A stretch of 64,000 nucleotides of DNA from Candidatus Methanoperedens sp. GTDB taxonomy: Archaea > Halobacteriota > Methanosarcinia > Methanosarcinales > Methanoperedenaceae. The notes under the pieces were generated by a model. The model saw only the letters and a list, made by a program, of their open reading frames with translations, searched no databases and was not told the DNA's origin. Of this stretch, positions 36,489 through 44,469 are shown piece by piece. The translations under genes and the position numbers were made by a program. Each line of letters opens with the position of its first letter. The first letter of the stretch is position 1. The stretch covers positions 1-64,000 of the forward strand of contig VEPM01000009.1 in NCBI GenBank assembly GCA_012026795.1, written 5' to 3'.

Positions 36489-38732
36489 TTACTCCTCTAC
36501 TGCCGGTTCCGGTGTATTCCCGAAATCTTCTGTTATGGTTGTTATGGAATTGGGGAGAATTACTCTATATATCGGTGGTGTTGTAGGAATATATCCTGCG
36601 GGTATTTCCTCATAAAGAAAATAAATACCCGCCCTGATGTTAGTGAATTCATAGTATCCGGCAGTATCTGTTCGAATATTCGTATTGATATTAACATTCG
36701 AGCAGACATCTCTTCCCTTTAGCTTTATAATCCGGTCAGACATTCCCGGTTCATTGGCTTCCAGCAGGCCATTGACATTGTTATCCTCGAACATATGCCC
36801 GCTTATTGTCGAATTCTGGCATTCCAGAACCCTCCACTTATGCGGGAAGAACCGTAAGTTGTCGCTCTCAGCAACAATGAATCCCATGCTGCCTATCAAG
36901 TTTATAATATTGCCTTTATTCAATGGTATCGGGTAGTAGTCGGTGTTTCTCAACTCTATCGTTGAGGAATTTATTCCGGTTACCTTGAACACACCGAACC
37001 AATCGCCGACCCTGATATAAGTTACATTGGTATCTATTGCCCATGTGTATTTGAATTGTACCATATCTGATGTTGAGCCCGAAAAGATAGCATCTACATA
37101 AGTCACGAACAGCGGAACGTTTGATTCTCCTGCATGATTACTCCTGACATACGTGTATATCTGGCGATCATTCATTACTTTTTCATGCATTATTACCCCA
37201 TCCTTCCTCAATGTAAACCACACCTGTCTTGGATTACTTCTTGCGTCTATTGAATTTATGGTCATGCTCCAGCCCTGTCCGATATCCCAGGTCTCACCTG
37301 TTGTGAGTGTCTTTTTATCGCCTGAACCTTGCTCTATAACGAGCGTTGAAAGCTTGCTGATATTATTCTTCACAGCGACATATTTCTCTCCCTGCCAGCC
37401 AATTATACTGTATTTGCCATCTTCTGAACTCATGTTTCCCGCCTGAAACTCCGAAAGACCCGCCTGCCTTGCTGCAGAATAGTTGCCGTTAAAAGGATAT
37501 CTTACGACGGTCATCATTGTGTTGTTGCTGCTTGTGGAATACCTGAGTTTGTCCTGAAGGATCGTTCTTGTCCCCACCAGCGGGGCGCTATCAATGATAG
37601 TCAGTTTCTCGTTTCCGAACTCGTCATTCAGGTCATAAAATAATCCGGGAAAGTTCTGGGGTTGCCATGAAACTATTCCGATTGAAAGGTTAAGATTGCT
37701 TTTTTGACCTGTGGTTTCATTTGCTATCCTTCCGCTTAAACCACCTGTTGGATAAAATCTCAATGTTTCCGCATCCGCCACTTTGAAATTCAGATTGGAC
37801 ATCAGGTTAATTATACTGTTCCTGGTAAGCGTCACAGGGAATCTTGAGTTTCTCATTTCAATAATTGATTCATCAGCTTTTGTAGTGTTAAATATGGCAT
37901 ATTCATCCCCTTTTTTCACTTCTTTGACAATCGTATCAATTAACCAGGTATACTTCAAACTCACCATATCTGATGTGATACCAGAGTCGATAGCATCTAC
38001 ATAAGTCACGAACAGAGGAACATTGGATTCTCCTCCAAGATTACTCTTGATTTTTGTGTATACATCGCCAGGTTTCGCTGTTCCTTCATCTATTACAGCC
38101 CCATCCTTCTTCAATGTGAACCATATCTGTCTTGGATTGGCTCTTGCATCGATCGCATTTACAGTCAACTCCCAGCCCCGGCCGAGAATCCATGTCTCAC
38201 CTGTCGAGAGCGTCTTATTATTATTTCCTTGCTCGAAAACGAGATTTGAAAGCTTGTTGGTTTTATTTTTCACAGCGACATATCTTTCCATCTGCCATCC
38301 GACAACCTTATATTCTCCGTCTTCAGAACTCATACTGCCTGCCTGAAACCCGTCAAGTCCTGCCTGTGCAGCAGCAGCATAGTTCCCATTGAAGCCATAC
38401 TTTACGACATATAGCATCTTGTTATCGCCGCTTGTTGAATAAACAAGTTTATCAACATCTATCGTTCTATTTCCTATCAACGAAGCACTGTTAAGGATTG
38501 TCAGCTTTTCACTTCCAAGTTCATTATTAACATCATAGAAAAACCCATCAAAGTTGCTTCGGTTCCAGGATACTGTCCCGCTTGAAAGGTCAAGATAATC
38601 CTGTATGCCATCGGTTTCATTTGCAGTCTGCCCGCGACCTTCCAGTATCGCGGCCTGTGCAGGTACTGTTGCCAAAAAAAATCCCATTACCACAAGTCCG
38701 GCGATCATTATTTTCATAATTTTTTGTATCAT
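36489..38732 (-). CDS. S-layer protein with two Methanosarcina-type S_layer domains
   Basis: 747 residues with a signal peptide (about 1-28, ending QAA). Two tandem S_layer domains (formerly DUF1608) of about 290 residues each follow. They share landmarks such as YSTSGDNKMLYVVKYGFNGN / YSTSSNNTMMTVVRYPFNGN, GYVAVKN-like EKYVAVKN, ARSNPRQVWFTLRKDG and NVPLFVTYVDAI. Residues about 630-740 are a single SdrD_B/Cna_B-like beta domain (GHMFEDNNVNGLLEANEPG). No C-terminal membrane helix is seen, unlike MA0829-type S-layer proteins, so attachment must differ, or this is an accessory layer protein. The gene is flanked by the flaD/rnhA direct repeats. Confidence 0.85.
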   Translation of the reverse strand: MIQKIMKIMIAGLVVMGFFLATVPAQAAILEGRGQTANETDGIQDYLDLSSGTVSWNRSNFDGFFYDVNNELGSEKLTILNSASLIGNRTIDVDKLVYSTSGDNKMLYVVKYGFNGNYAAAAQAGLDGFQAGSMSSEDGEYKVVGWQMERYVAVKNKTNKLSNLVFEQGNNNKTLSTGETWILGRGWELTVNAIDARANPRQIWFTLKKDGAVIDEGTAKPGDVYTKIKSNLGGESNVPLFVTYVDAIDSGITSDMVSLKYTWLIDTIVKEVKKGDEYAIFNTTKADESIIEMRNSRFPVTLTRNSIINLMSNLNFKVADAETLRFYPTGGLSGRIANETTGQKSNLNLSIGIVSWQPQNFPGLFYDLNDEFGNEKLTIIDSAPLVGTRTILQDKLRYSTSSNNTMMTVVRYPFNGNYSAARQAGLSEFQAGNMSSEDGKYSIIGWQGEKYVAVKNNISKLSTLVIEQGSGDKKTLTTGETWDIGQGWSMTINSIDARSNPRQVWFTLRKDGVIMHEKVMNDRQIYTYVRSNHAGESNVPLFVTYVDAIFSGSTSDMVQFKYTWAIDTNVTYIRVGDWFGVFKVTGINSSTIELRNTDYYPIPLNKGNIINLIGSMGFIVAESDNLRFFPHKWRVLECQNSTISGHMFEDNNVNGLLEANEPGMSDRIIKLKGRDVCSNVNINTNIRTDTAGYYEFTNIRAGIYFLYEEIPAGYIPTTPPIYRVILPNSITTITEDFGNTPEPAVEE

Positions 38733-39072
38733 ATTTTTTTTCTCCGCCTTTTTGCATTCATTCCATCTTGAAAATAAACAAGCAGGATTTTATATAATTA
38801 AGTTTGATTTTATTTTTTAATTGCCTGTCTATTTATAGACATGTTTTGCTTTTTACTTTTAAATACTTTTCGGTCAAGTTCAGGTATCTTTTCCCAAAAA
38901 ACACCAGGACGATTCAGTCAAATGCATAAAATGTAAAGGGAATCATTAAGCTTGACTTCGCCAGTTATGACTTTTTATTATCTTCTTATATGAAGAAACC
39001 ACAGAGTCTGCCATGAACTGCGGTTCCTAAATGAAGGATTTACGCAATTTTGGTCGAAGTGGCGAAATCAAG
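38733..39072. other. S-layer promoter region and short inverted-repeat element
   Basis: On the minus strand TTATATAAAATCC near 38789-38800 is a probable TATA box for the S-layer gene, about 60 bases before its start. A palindrome with TGTCTAT and ATAGACA arms lies at 38826-38841, upstream of it. Further along, CTTGACTTCGCCA (38951-38963) and TGGCGAAATCAAG (39060-39072) form a 12/13 inverted repeat that bounds 122 bases with no coding potential and abuts the flaD remnant. Confidence 0.5.
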
Positions 39073-39183
39073 AATAGAGCTGAAACTTCGATAGAACCTG
39101 ATAAGTCCATGCTATCAAAACTCGAAAGGGATATTGAAAAAGTGATCCGGACAAATTTATGTTTCATAATTTATGTTTCATAA
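39073..39183 (+). pseudogene. Truncated copy of the flaD 3' end
   Basis: In frame it reads NRAETSIEPDKSMLSKLERD then IEKVIRTN and a changed tail before TAA. In the intact FlaD/E gene the same two parts (NKAETSI and LDKSMLSKVERDVEKVIRTN) are about 77 residues apart, so an internal deletion joined them here. There is no start codon. It is a duplicate relic, not a gene. Confidence 0.8.
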
Positions 39184-39262
39184 TAGCTGGATTATAGCTA
39201 TTTGATAGCAATTAAATAGCAATTTCATAGCGTTAAATCATAATTCATTATCCAGGGCTTTA
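39100..39262. repeat. Direct repeat copy B: flaD 3' end plus rnhA 3' end
   Basis: Partner of 36173-36335. It runs from the flaD codons DKSMLSK through the AT-rich TAGCTATTTGATAGCAATTA stretch into the true 3' end of rnhA. The two copies bracket about 2.8 kb that contain the S-layer gene. Confidence 0.85.
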
Positions 39263-39636
39263 TTCACCATGCTATCAGTATAACTATTTTCGTCCCTTTT
39301 GACCCATTTGAAATTGATTTTCTTGAAGGTATTGCATAATTTCCTGGCTTCATTGAATAAAGGGATGAGATTATCACTTTTAACCTGGTATCGCCCTGAT
39401 ATTTGCCTGATTATAAGCTGACTGTCCCCTCGCACTTCAAGTTCTTTGCATTCATGATCATGTGCGAGCTTTAACCCTTCAATAAGAGCTTTCCATTCAG
39501 CAATATTGTTTGTTCCGATACCGATATTTTTTGAAATTTCACCCACTTTTTTCCCGTTATCCAATAACACTGCCCCAATCGCCATCGGTCCGGGGTTTCC
39601 CCTGCATCCCCCGTCAAAAAACAATATGTATCTCAT
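39238..39636 (-). CDS. rnhA: Ribonuclease HI family protein
   Basis: 132 residues from the ATG at 39636, whose ATGA overlaps the stop of pspAB; an in-frame ATG 15 bases earlier is less likely. Active-site segments of type 1 RNase H are seen: FFDGGCRGNPGP (first Asp), NNIAEWKALIEGL (Glu), LEVRGDSQLI (Asp), VKRDENSYTDSMVNKAL (last Asp). It cleaves RNA in RNA-DNA hybrids. The Lys/Arg-rich substrate loop of E. coli RNase HI is absent, as in archaeal and other short forms. It is cotranscribed with pspAB and htpX. Confidence 0.9.
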   Translation of the reverse strand: MRYILFFDGGCRGNPGPMAIGAVLLDNGKKVGEISKNIGIGTNNIAEWKALIEGLKLAHDHECKELEVRGDSQLIIRQISGRYQVKSDNLIPLFNEARKLCNTFKKINFKWVKRDENSYTDSMVNKALDNEL

Positions 39637-40190
39637 ATCGGGATATCCCATAGCGGATACCAGCGCTCTGTTTCTTTTTCGATCGGCAGTTCTTTTTCCA
39701 TAATGGAGCGAAGCCTGAATTCGTATGATGAGTCTCTTTTTTTCCCATCAGGCACAAATGGATAATATTTCCCCTGCTTGAAGTTATAAATCCAGAAAAC
39801 GTCTTTTTCTCCCTTGAATTTAAATACCGCACATAGTAACTGCTCGCCATAACCGTGGTCTGTAAGGGTCTCACTTACCATATAGATCGTGCTAACAAGG
39901 TCTTCAAAATCCGGATCAGAAAGGATGACCCATAGATACCTATAAGAATCTTTTTTCATACGATGAAGGGTATTTGTTTCTTTGAAGCTTTGCGTCAGTA
40001 ATTGATTTATCTCAAGTTCCGCATTCCGGAATCCTGAAGCTTCAAGTGGCTTGAAGCAAATGCCTGCGCCCTTTGATGTCAGGCCAAGGTTGGAACTCAG
40101 TGTTACATATGCTGTCGACATTGCAAATAGTTTATCCGGTTTTGGCTTTGGGAGTTTACTTTTACCAAGAAGCGTATCAAGGAAACCCAT
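39633..40190 (-). CDS. pspAB: PspA-associated protein PspAB
   Basis: 185 residues matching the PspAB family: MGFLDTLLGKSKLPKPKPDK at the start, a central SDPDFEDLVSTIYMVSETL and ERWYPLWD near the end. The family is known for its link to the PspA membrane-stress system and its conserved position next to htpX, as here. Its ATG overlaps the htpX stop (TAATG), and its own stop overlaps the start of rnhA (ATGA). The biochemical role is unknown. No pspA gene lies in the window. Confidence 0.85.
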   Translation of the reverse strand: MGFLDTLLGKSKLPKPKPDKLFAMSTAYVTLSSNLGLTSKGAGICFKPLEASGFRNAELEINQLLTQSFKETNTLHRMKKDSYRYLWVILSDPDFEDLVSTIYMVSETLTDHGYGEQLLCAVFKFKGEKDVFWIYNFKQGKYYPFVPDGKKRDSSYEFRLRSIMEKELPIEKETERWYPLWDIPI

Positions 40191-41077
40191 TAAAACTCCA
40201 TTTTTCGCTCCATCTCCGTAAGAGCCCGAATGCGTGCTTCAACTGATGGGTGCGTGGATAAAAGATTCATAATAGATTCACCGGAAACTGCCGGTATGAT
40301 AAAGAACGCATTCATTGCTTCAACTTCCCGCAAATCGCGTGAAGGCACGCGTTCCATGATACCACTTATAGCCATAAGAGCTGATGCAAGGTGTGATGGC
40401 TGGCCTGTGATTATTGCCGAACCCCTGTCTGCTGCAAACTCCCTGTATCTTGAGAGTGCTCGTATGAGAAGGAAACTCAGGACCCATACAATTATAGATA
40501 CTATGAATATGATTATAGCAGCATTACCATTTTTGCGGTCATCCCTTCCACCCATTCCGAAAAATAGCATGTTTCTCACCAATAAAGCTGCAACTGTGGA
40601 CAGGAAACTTGCAATAGTGATCACAAGCATATCCCGATTCTTCACATGGCTTAACTCATGGGCAAGAACTGCTTCAAGTTCAGGCTGGCTCAATCTTTGT
40701 TTCAGGGATGTTGTAACAGCGACAACAGCGTTCCCCTGGCTCCTGCCAGTTGCAAATGCATTGGGGACATTACTATCAACAATAGCGATTTTCGGTTTGG
40801 GCAAATTAGCAATAGCACACAGCCTTGATATGGTTTCATGGAGATGCGGCTCCTCCTGTTCCGTGACCAGCCGTCCTCCGGTGCTCCAGAGTACCAGCGT
40901 GTCTGAAAAAAAGAATTGGGCAAACAGAATTAACATCATAAATATCAGCAGTATATTTGTCCAGGCCCCGCCATAAGCCAATATCACCGCCAGAAAGAAA
41001 AGATACACTACCGCAAGCAGGAACATTGTCAATAACATACGTGCCTGGAGCCCGTAATCATGGTACCACTTTTTCAT
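40190..41077 (-). CDS. htpX: Zinc metalloprotease HtpX
   Basis: 295 residues, M48 family. Two hydrophobic helices near 12-35 and 38-55 precede the catalytic domain; HELSHVKNRD carries the zinc ligands and the catalytic Glu, and a second pair of helices follows at about 155-200. The third ligand lies in SRYREFAADRGSA. HtpX degrades damaged membrane proteins under envelope stress. It is first in the htpX-pspAB-rnhA operon. Confidence 0.95.
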   Translation of the reverse strand: MKKWYHDYGLQARMLLTMFLLAVVYLFFLAVILAYGGAWTNILLIFMMLILFAQFFFSDTLVLWSTGGRLVTEQEEPHLHETISRLCAIANLPKPKIAIVDSNVPNAFATGRSQGNAVVAVTTSLKQRLSQPELEAVLAHELSHVKNRDMLVITIASFLSTVAALLVRNMLFFGMGGRDDRKNGNAAIIIFIVSIIVWVLSFLLIRALSRYREFAADRGSAIITGQPSHLASALMAISGIMERVPSRDLREVEAMNAFFIIPAVSGESIMNLLSTHPSVEARIRALTEMERKMEF

Positions 41078-41086
41078 AATTCTATA

Positions 41087-41425
41087 TTAGCTGTTCTTTT
41101 GTTTAAAACTTTCTTTCACATATTCTTTATCCCCCTTCACTTTCACTGACAGCGTTATGAACCGAAGCGGCACATTCCCTGAATTGAAAAGTGCATGCGC
41201 TGCAAGCTTCGGTATATACACAACATCATAACGTGTTATTTCCTGTTTTTCTTCGCCTATTGTCATTTTGCCGTACCCTGAGAGGATATAATATATTTCT
41301 TCAAGATCCGGATGAAAATGCAGCTCGATACCTTTTCCAGGCTCAAGTGTAGTATCATATATCGCTTCTATGTTTTGTGCGTCTTTTGTAAGGTCAAGAC
41401 CATTTTCAATCTGATTCACTTTCAT
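41087..41425 (-). CDS. Cupin domain protein
   Basis: 112 residues, a single cupin_2 barrel. Metal-ligand pattern: HFHPDLEEIYYILSGYGKMT (two His and a Glu of motif 1) and, after the turn, IPKLAAHALFN with the motif 2 His. Small cupins of this kind bind a metal and act as isomerases, dioxygenases or sensors; the substrate cannot be told. The ATG at 41425 has GGTGGTC six bases upstream and is preferred over a GTG at 41443. It lies just downstream of the SpoIID-like gene. Confidence 0.8.
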   Translation of the reverse strand: MKVNQIENGLDLTKDAQNIEAIYDTTLEPGKGIELHFHPDLEEIYYILSGYGKMTIGEEKQEITRYDVVYIPKLAAHALFNSGNVPLRFITLSVKVKGDKEYVKESFKQKNS

Positions 41426-41450
41426 TTGACCACCAATGTTCACAAAAAAA

Positions 41451-42719
41451 TTATTTCATTATAAAGAATATGTCATTTCCATAGAAATATTTCAATATGT
41501 TCCGCCATGTATAACCATTATTTGCCAACGAATTTGCCTGGACCTGTCCCATAGCTCCCCTATTGTATGGATTTAATGAAGGCGGATTTGTTACCCAGCC
41601 GATGGTGCTCTGTTTTATATCCTCCCCGCTTTTACCTTCATTGTAGGTTACATATCTGGCAAAATCACCAGTACCGCTAACATAGAAACTGCAAATTATA
41701 ACATCCCTCCATTTAATAACTATTCCTTTTGTTTGTGAAACTGAATTTTTCAAATTATTTGTGAGAACAAGCCATGGTTTATAATTCTGGTCCCTGCTGT
41801 CGTCATAAACATCAAAGTTTCTTCCGCTTGGATGCTCTTTCTTATAATAAGCGAATGTTCTTGAGGCAACAGCCTGAGCCTTCATTGATTCAAATGGAGC
41901 AATGTCATTTTCTGCGGCTACGACATATGGTAAATATTCTGTTTCTATATTTAAAACATCAATTTGGCCGGTAGCAGTCCTATATACTCTTATAGTCTCA
42001 ATTGGTATTTTAGGTCCTATTATTATATCATTTCCATAGAAATATTTCAATATGTTCCGCCATGTATAACCTTTGTTCGCTAATGCGTTTGCCTGGATCT
42101 GCCCCATAGCTCCCCTATTATACGGATTTAATGAAGGCGGATTTGTTACCCAGCCGATGGTGCTCTGTTTTATATCCTCCCCGCTTTTACCTTCATTGTA
42201 GGTTACATATCTGGCAAAATCACCAGTACCGCTAACATAGAAACTGCAAATTATAACATCCCTCCATTTAATAACTATTCCTTTTGTTTGTGAAACTGAA
42301 TTTTTCAAATTATTTGTGAGAACAAGCCATGGTTTATAATTCTGGTCCCTGCTGTCGTCATAAACATCAAAGTTTCTTCCGCTTGGATGCTCTTTCTTAT
42401 AATAAGCGAATGTTCTTGAGGCAACAGCCTGAGCCTTCATTGATTCAAATGGAGCAATGTCATTTTCTGCGGCTACGACATATGGTAAATATTCTGTTTC
42501 TATATTTAAAACATCAATTTGGCCGGTAGCAGTCCTATATACTCTTATAGTATCATCAGATGGGATTGATATGGGTGCTGGCGTAGATGTCAGCGCAGGC
42601 TTTACATAATCGGCAGAAGCATTAACGCTGGCCAGGATTAAAATCAAAATAACTATTGTACTGATGATAGTCATTATTTTTTTAAGGTACCAATTCCTTA
42701 TCAATTTTTTTTCACTCAT
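41451..42719 (-). CDS. Secreted protein with two almost identical SpoIID-like domains
   Basis: 422 residues. A membrane helix at about 14-34 acts as signal or anchor. Two copies of a SpoIID/LytB-like domain of about 176 residues follow, with period 185 (VYRTATGQIDVLNIETEYLP, NDIAPFESMKAQAVASRTFA, GWVTNPPSLNPYNRGAMGQ). SpoIID is a lytic transglycosylase of bacterial peptidoglycan, which archaea lack, so the archaeal homologues must act on another surface polymer or only bind. The catalytic Glu of SpoIID lies in a segment like ESMKAQAVASRTFA; here FESMKAQAVASRT is present twice. The copies differ at only a handful of residues. A good AAGGAGATAAC site precedes the ATG. Confidence 0.8.
   Translation of the reverse strand: MSEKKLIRNWYLKKIMTIISTIVILILILASVNASADYVKPALTSTPAPISIPSDDTIRVYRTATGQIDVLNIETEYLPYVVAAENDIAPFESMKAQAVASRTFAYYKKEHPSGRNFDVYDDSRDQNYKPWLVLTNNLKNSVSQTKGIVIKWRDVIICSFYVSGTGDFARYVTYNEGKSGEDIKQSTIGWVTNPPSLNPYNRGAMGQIQANALANKGYTWRNILKYFYGNDIIIGPKIPIETIRVYRTATGQIDVLNIETEYLPYVVAAENDIAPFESMKAQAVASRTFAYYKKEHPSGRNFDVYDDSRDQNYKPWLVLTNNLKNSVSQTKGIVIKWRDVIICSFYVSGTGDFARYVTYNEGKSGEDIKQSTIGWVTNPPSLNPYNRGAMGQVQANSLANNGYTWRNILKYFYGNDIFFIMK
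41470..41996 (-). repeat. 527-bp direct repeat, copy 2 (3' domain of the SpoIID-like gene)
   Basis: Matches 42025-42551 at an offset of exactly 555 bp. Differences seen by eye are confined to the first 150 or so bases; the remaining 370-380 bases appear identical, synonymous sites included. This is a very recent in-frame tandem duplication or conversion event. Confidence 0.95.
42025..42551 (-). repeat. 527-bp direct repeat, copy 1 (5' domain of the SpoIID-like gene)
   Basis: Partner of 41470-41996, separated from it by 28 bp of unrelated linker coding for roughly IIIGPKIPIE. The 185-codon period keeps the frame. Confidence 0.95.
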
Positions 42720-43116
42720 TTTGTTATCTCCTTATTTTTCAAATGCAGTTCAAATAAGGCATACGAACCCGATTAATATGTACTTTCCCATAGTTTTTTA
42801 CATTTTGCACATAGTTTTTCAACAGTTTTAAAGAAAACAAAAAGAAGAGTTATATCTATCAAACTTACACTGTTGGCCGTATCTACTTAATACAAATGGA
42901 GATTGATAGCAAAAAGCTAACTTCATAATAGCTAATAACAAGAATATGCTCAATTTTTCCATGAATAAATTTGATTTTTAAACAAAAAACAGCCCCGGTA
43001 CCAAAAAATGCATTTATAAAGTATTAATGAATAAAGTGAACTATAATAAAGCTTTGATAAACTCAAAACTTTCGATTTATATAAATAGCATTGATTACGT
43101 TGGCATTCATGCGATT
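42720..43116. other. Divergent promoter region between SpoIID-like and glycosyltransferase genes
   Basis: AT-rich, no gene. For the plus-strand glycosyltransferase a clear TATA box TTTATAAA lies at 43013-43020, which puts the transcript start near 43041. The in-frame ATG at 43027 would therefore lie outside the mRNA, favouring ATG 43117. The AAGGAGATAAC ribosome site of the SpoIID-like gene is at the left edge. Confidence 0.55.
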
Positions 43117-44469
43117 ATGAAAAATACGATATTATCGATATCGGCCACCGTATTAGTGCTGACATTAACCTGCGTTATTCCGGCTTCAGCTTCAGTATTT
43201 GATGCGTTGGAACAATTCAGGCTTCCTGATTTCATCAAGATACCTGATTTCATTAAGGTACCTGAATTTAACTTATCTATAGCTACTCTTTTTTTTTATG
43301 GGATGCTTTTTATACTGATTTTCCGCCTAGCCAGTTTTGGCTTTCTTTCTTTTATTGACACTTTTATAAAAAGGAAGGGAAAAATCGATAAATTCCTTAA
43401 AATGTCGATAATCATTCCTGCATATAATGAAGATGTAACAATTGGTAGTTGTATAAAATCCATGTTGAGTTTGAACTATCCATCCTATGAGGTCATAGTA
43501 ATCGATGACGGATCATCTGATAATACATTCAGGGAGGCATCTAAATATTCGGAAAAAGGCGTAAAAGTGATACGCCAGAAAAATACAGGAAAGCCCGGAG
43601 CTATTAACACAGGCATCCGGAACTCTTCCGGGGAGATAATTATTACAGTTGATGCTGATTCAAAACTGCATCCTGATGCCCTTACATGGATATGCAGACG
43701 CTTCTCCAGTAATCCTCGCCTCGGTGCAGTAGCAGGCAATGTAAAAATAGACAAACCCACCGGATTATTGAAAACCCTGCAATCACTTGAGTACACTACG
43801 TCAATAAATCTTGGACGGAAGTCCCAGTCTATGCTGCATTGCGTTATGATAGTGCCTGGTGCAATAGCAGCCCTGAAAACCGATGTAATACGTGAGGTGG
43901 GTTACTTTCCATCAGATACATTTGCAGAAGATTTTGATATTACTATGAAAATTTTAAAAGCAGGTTATCATGTTGAGTACGAGTCCCGCGCAATAGCTTT
44001 CACACAGGCGCCTGAGACCGTTGAGGATTTCCTGAAACAAAGAAGAAGATGGTATCGAGGTATGACTCAGGTACTATCGAAGTACCAGGGAATGTACCTT
44101 AATCCCAGATACGGAGCAGCCGGAATTTTCGGAGTACCTTATATGTGGCTGGGGGTAAGCTCGTACCTGATAAACATGATTTTGCTTTTCATACTGGTTA
44201 TTGATGCTTTTAGTTATATGGTAAGCTTTTCAGGCCATGACCTGAATTTGCTGGCTTCAGGGATGCTGACATACTGGGCTTTAACTATCGGGATCTCAAT
44301 ATATGCAGTACTCATAGACCCAATGCCAAAACTAAGAGAATTAATTGCAAGTCCCCTATATCTGTTCTATAACGTCTTTATAGATAGTGTAGGTCTTATG
44401 GCATTAATCGAAGAAATACTGAACCTGGCTATGCGTTGGGAAAAACCAAAAAGAGAGGAACTAGAATAA
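43117..44469 (+). CDS. Membrane glycosyltransferase, family 2 (processive type)
   Basis: About 450 residues from ATG 43117, where the protein begins like a signal peptide (MKNTILSISATVLVLTLTCV). A membrane helix near residue 65 is followed by the GT2 catalytic domain: DDGSSDN and VDADSK bind UDP-sugar and metal, EDFDIT and QRRRWYRG (QxxRW) mark processive enzymes such as hyaluronan or poly-N-acetylglucosamine synthases. Three or four membrane helices close the chain. It probably builds or exports a surface polysaccharide. An ATG 90 bases upstream is in frame but precedes the likely transcript start. The next gene overlaps its stop (TAATG). Confidence 0.88.
   Translation: MKNTILSISATVLVLTLTCVIPASASVFDALEQFRLPDFIKIPDFIKVPEFNLSIATLFFYGMLFILIFRLASFGFLSFIDTFIKRKGKIDKFLKMSIIIPAYNEDVTIGSCIKSMLSLNYPSYEVIVIDDGSSDNTFREASKYSEKGVKVIRQKNTGKPGAINTGIRNSSGEIIITVDADSKLHPDALTWICRRFSSNPRLGAVAGNVKIDKPTGLLKTLQSLEYTTSINLGRKSQSMLHCVMIVPGAIAALKTDVIREVGYFPSDTFAEDFDITMKILKAGYHVEYESRAIAFTQAPETVEDFLKQRRRWYRGMTQVLSKYQGMYLNPRYGAAGIFGVPYMWLGVSSYLINMILLFILVIDAFSYMVSFSGHDLNLLASGMLTYWALTIGISIYAVLIDPMPKLRELIASPLYLFYNVFIDSVGLMALIEEILNLAMRWEKPKREELE

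Noticed and set aside
36489-38732. S-layer gene with flanking direct repeats considered as a transposon with target duplication
   Set aside because: Repeats of about 163 bp are far too long for a target-site duplication and contain gene ends; recombination or tandem duplication with deletion fits better.
41470-42551. Long direct repeats considered as an insertion sequence pair
   Set aside because: No transposase and no terminal inverted repeats; both copies are coding parts of one gene.
43027-43116. Upstream ATG at 43027 as start of the glycosyltransferase
   Set aside because: The TATA box at 43013-43020 would place transcription start after it, and the extra 30 residues precede a good signal-peptide-like start.
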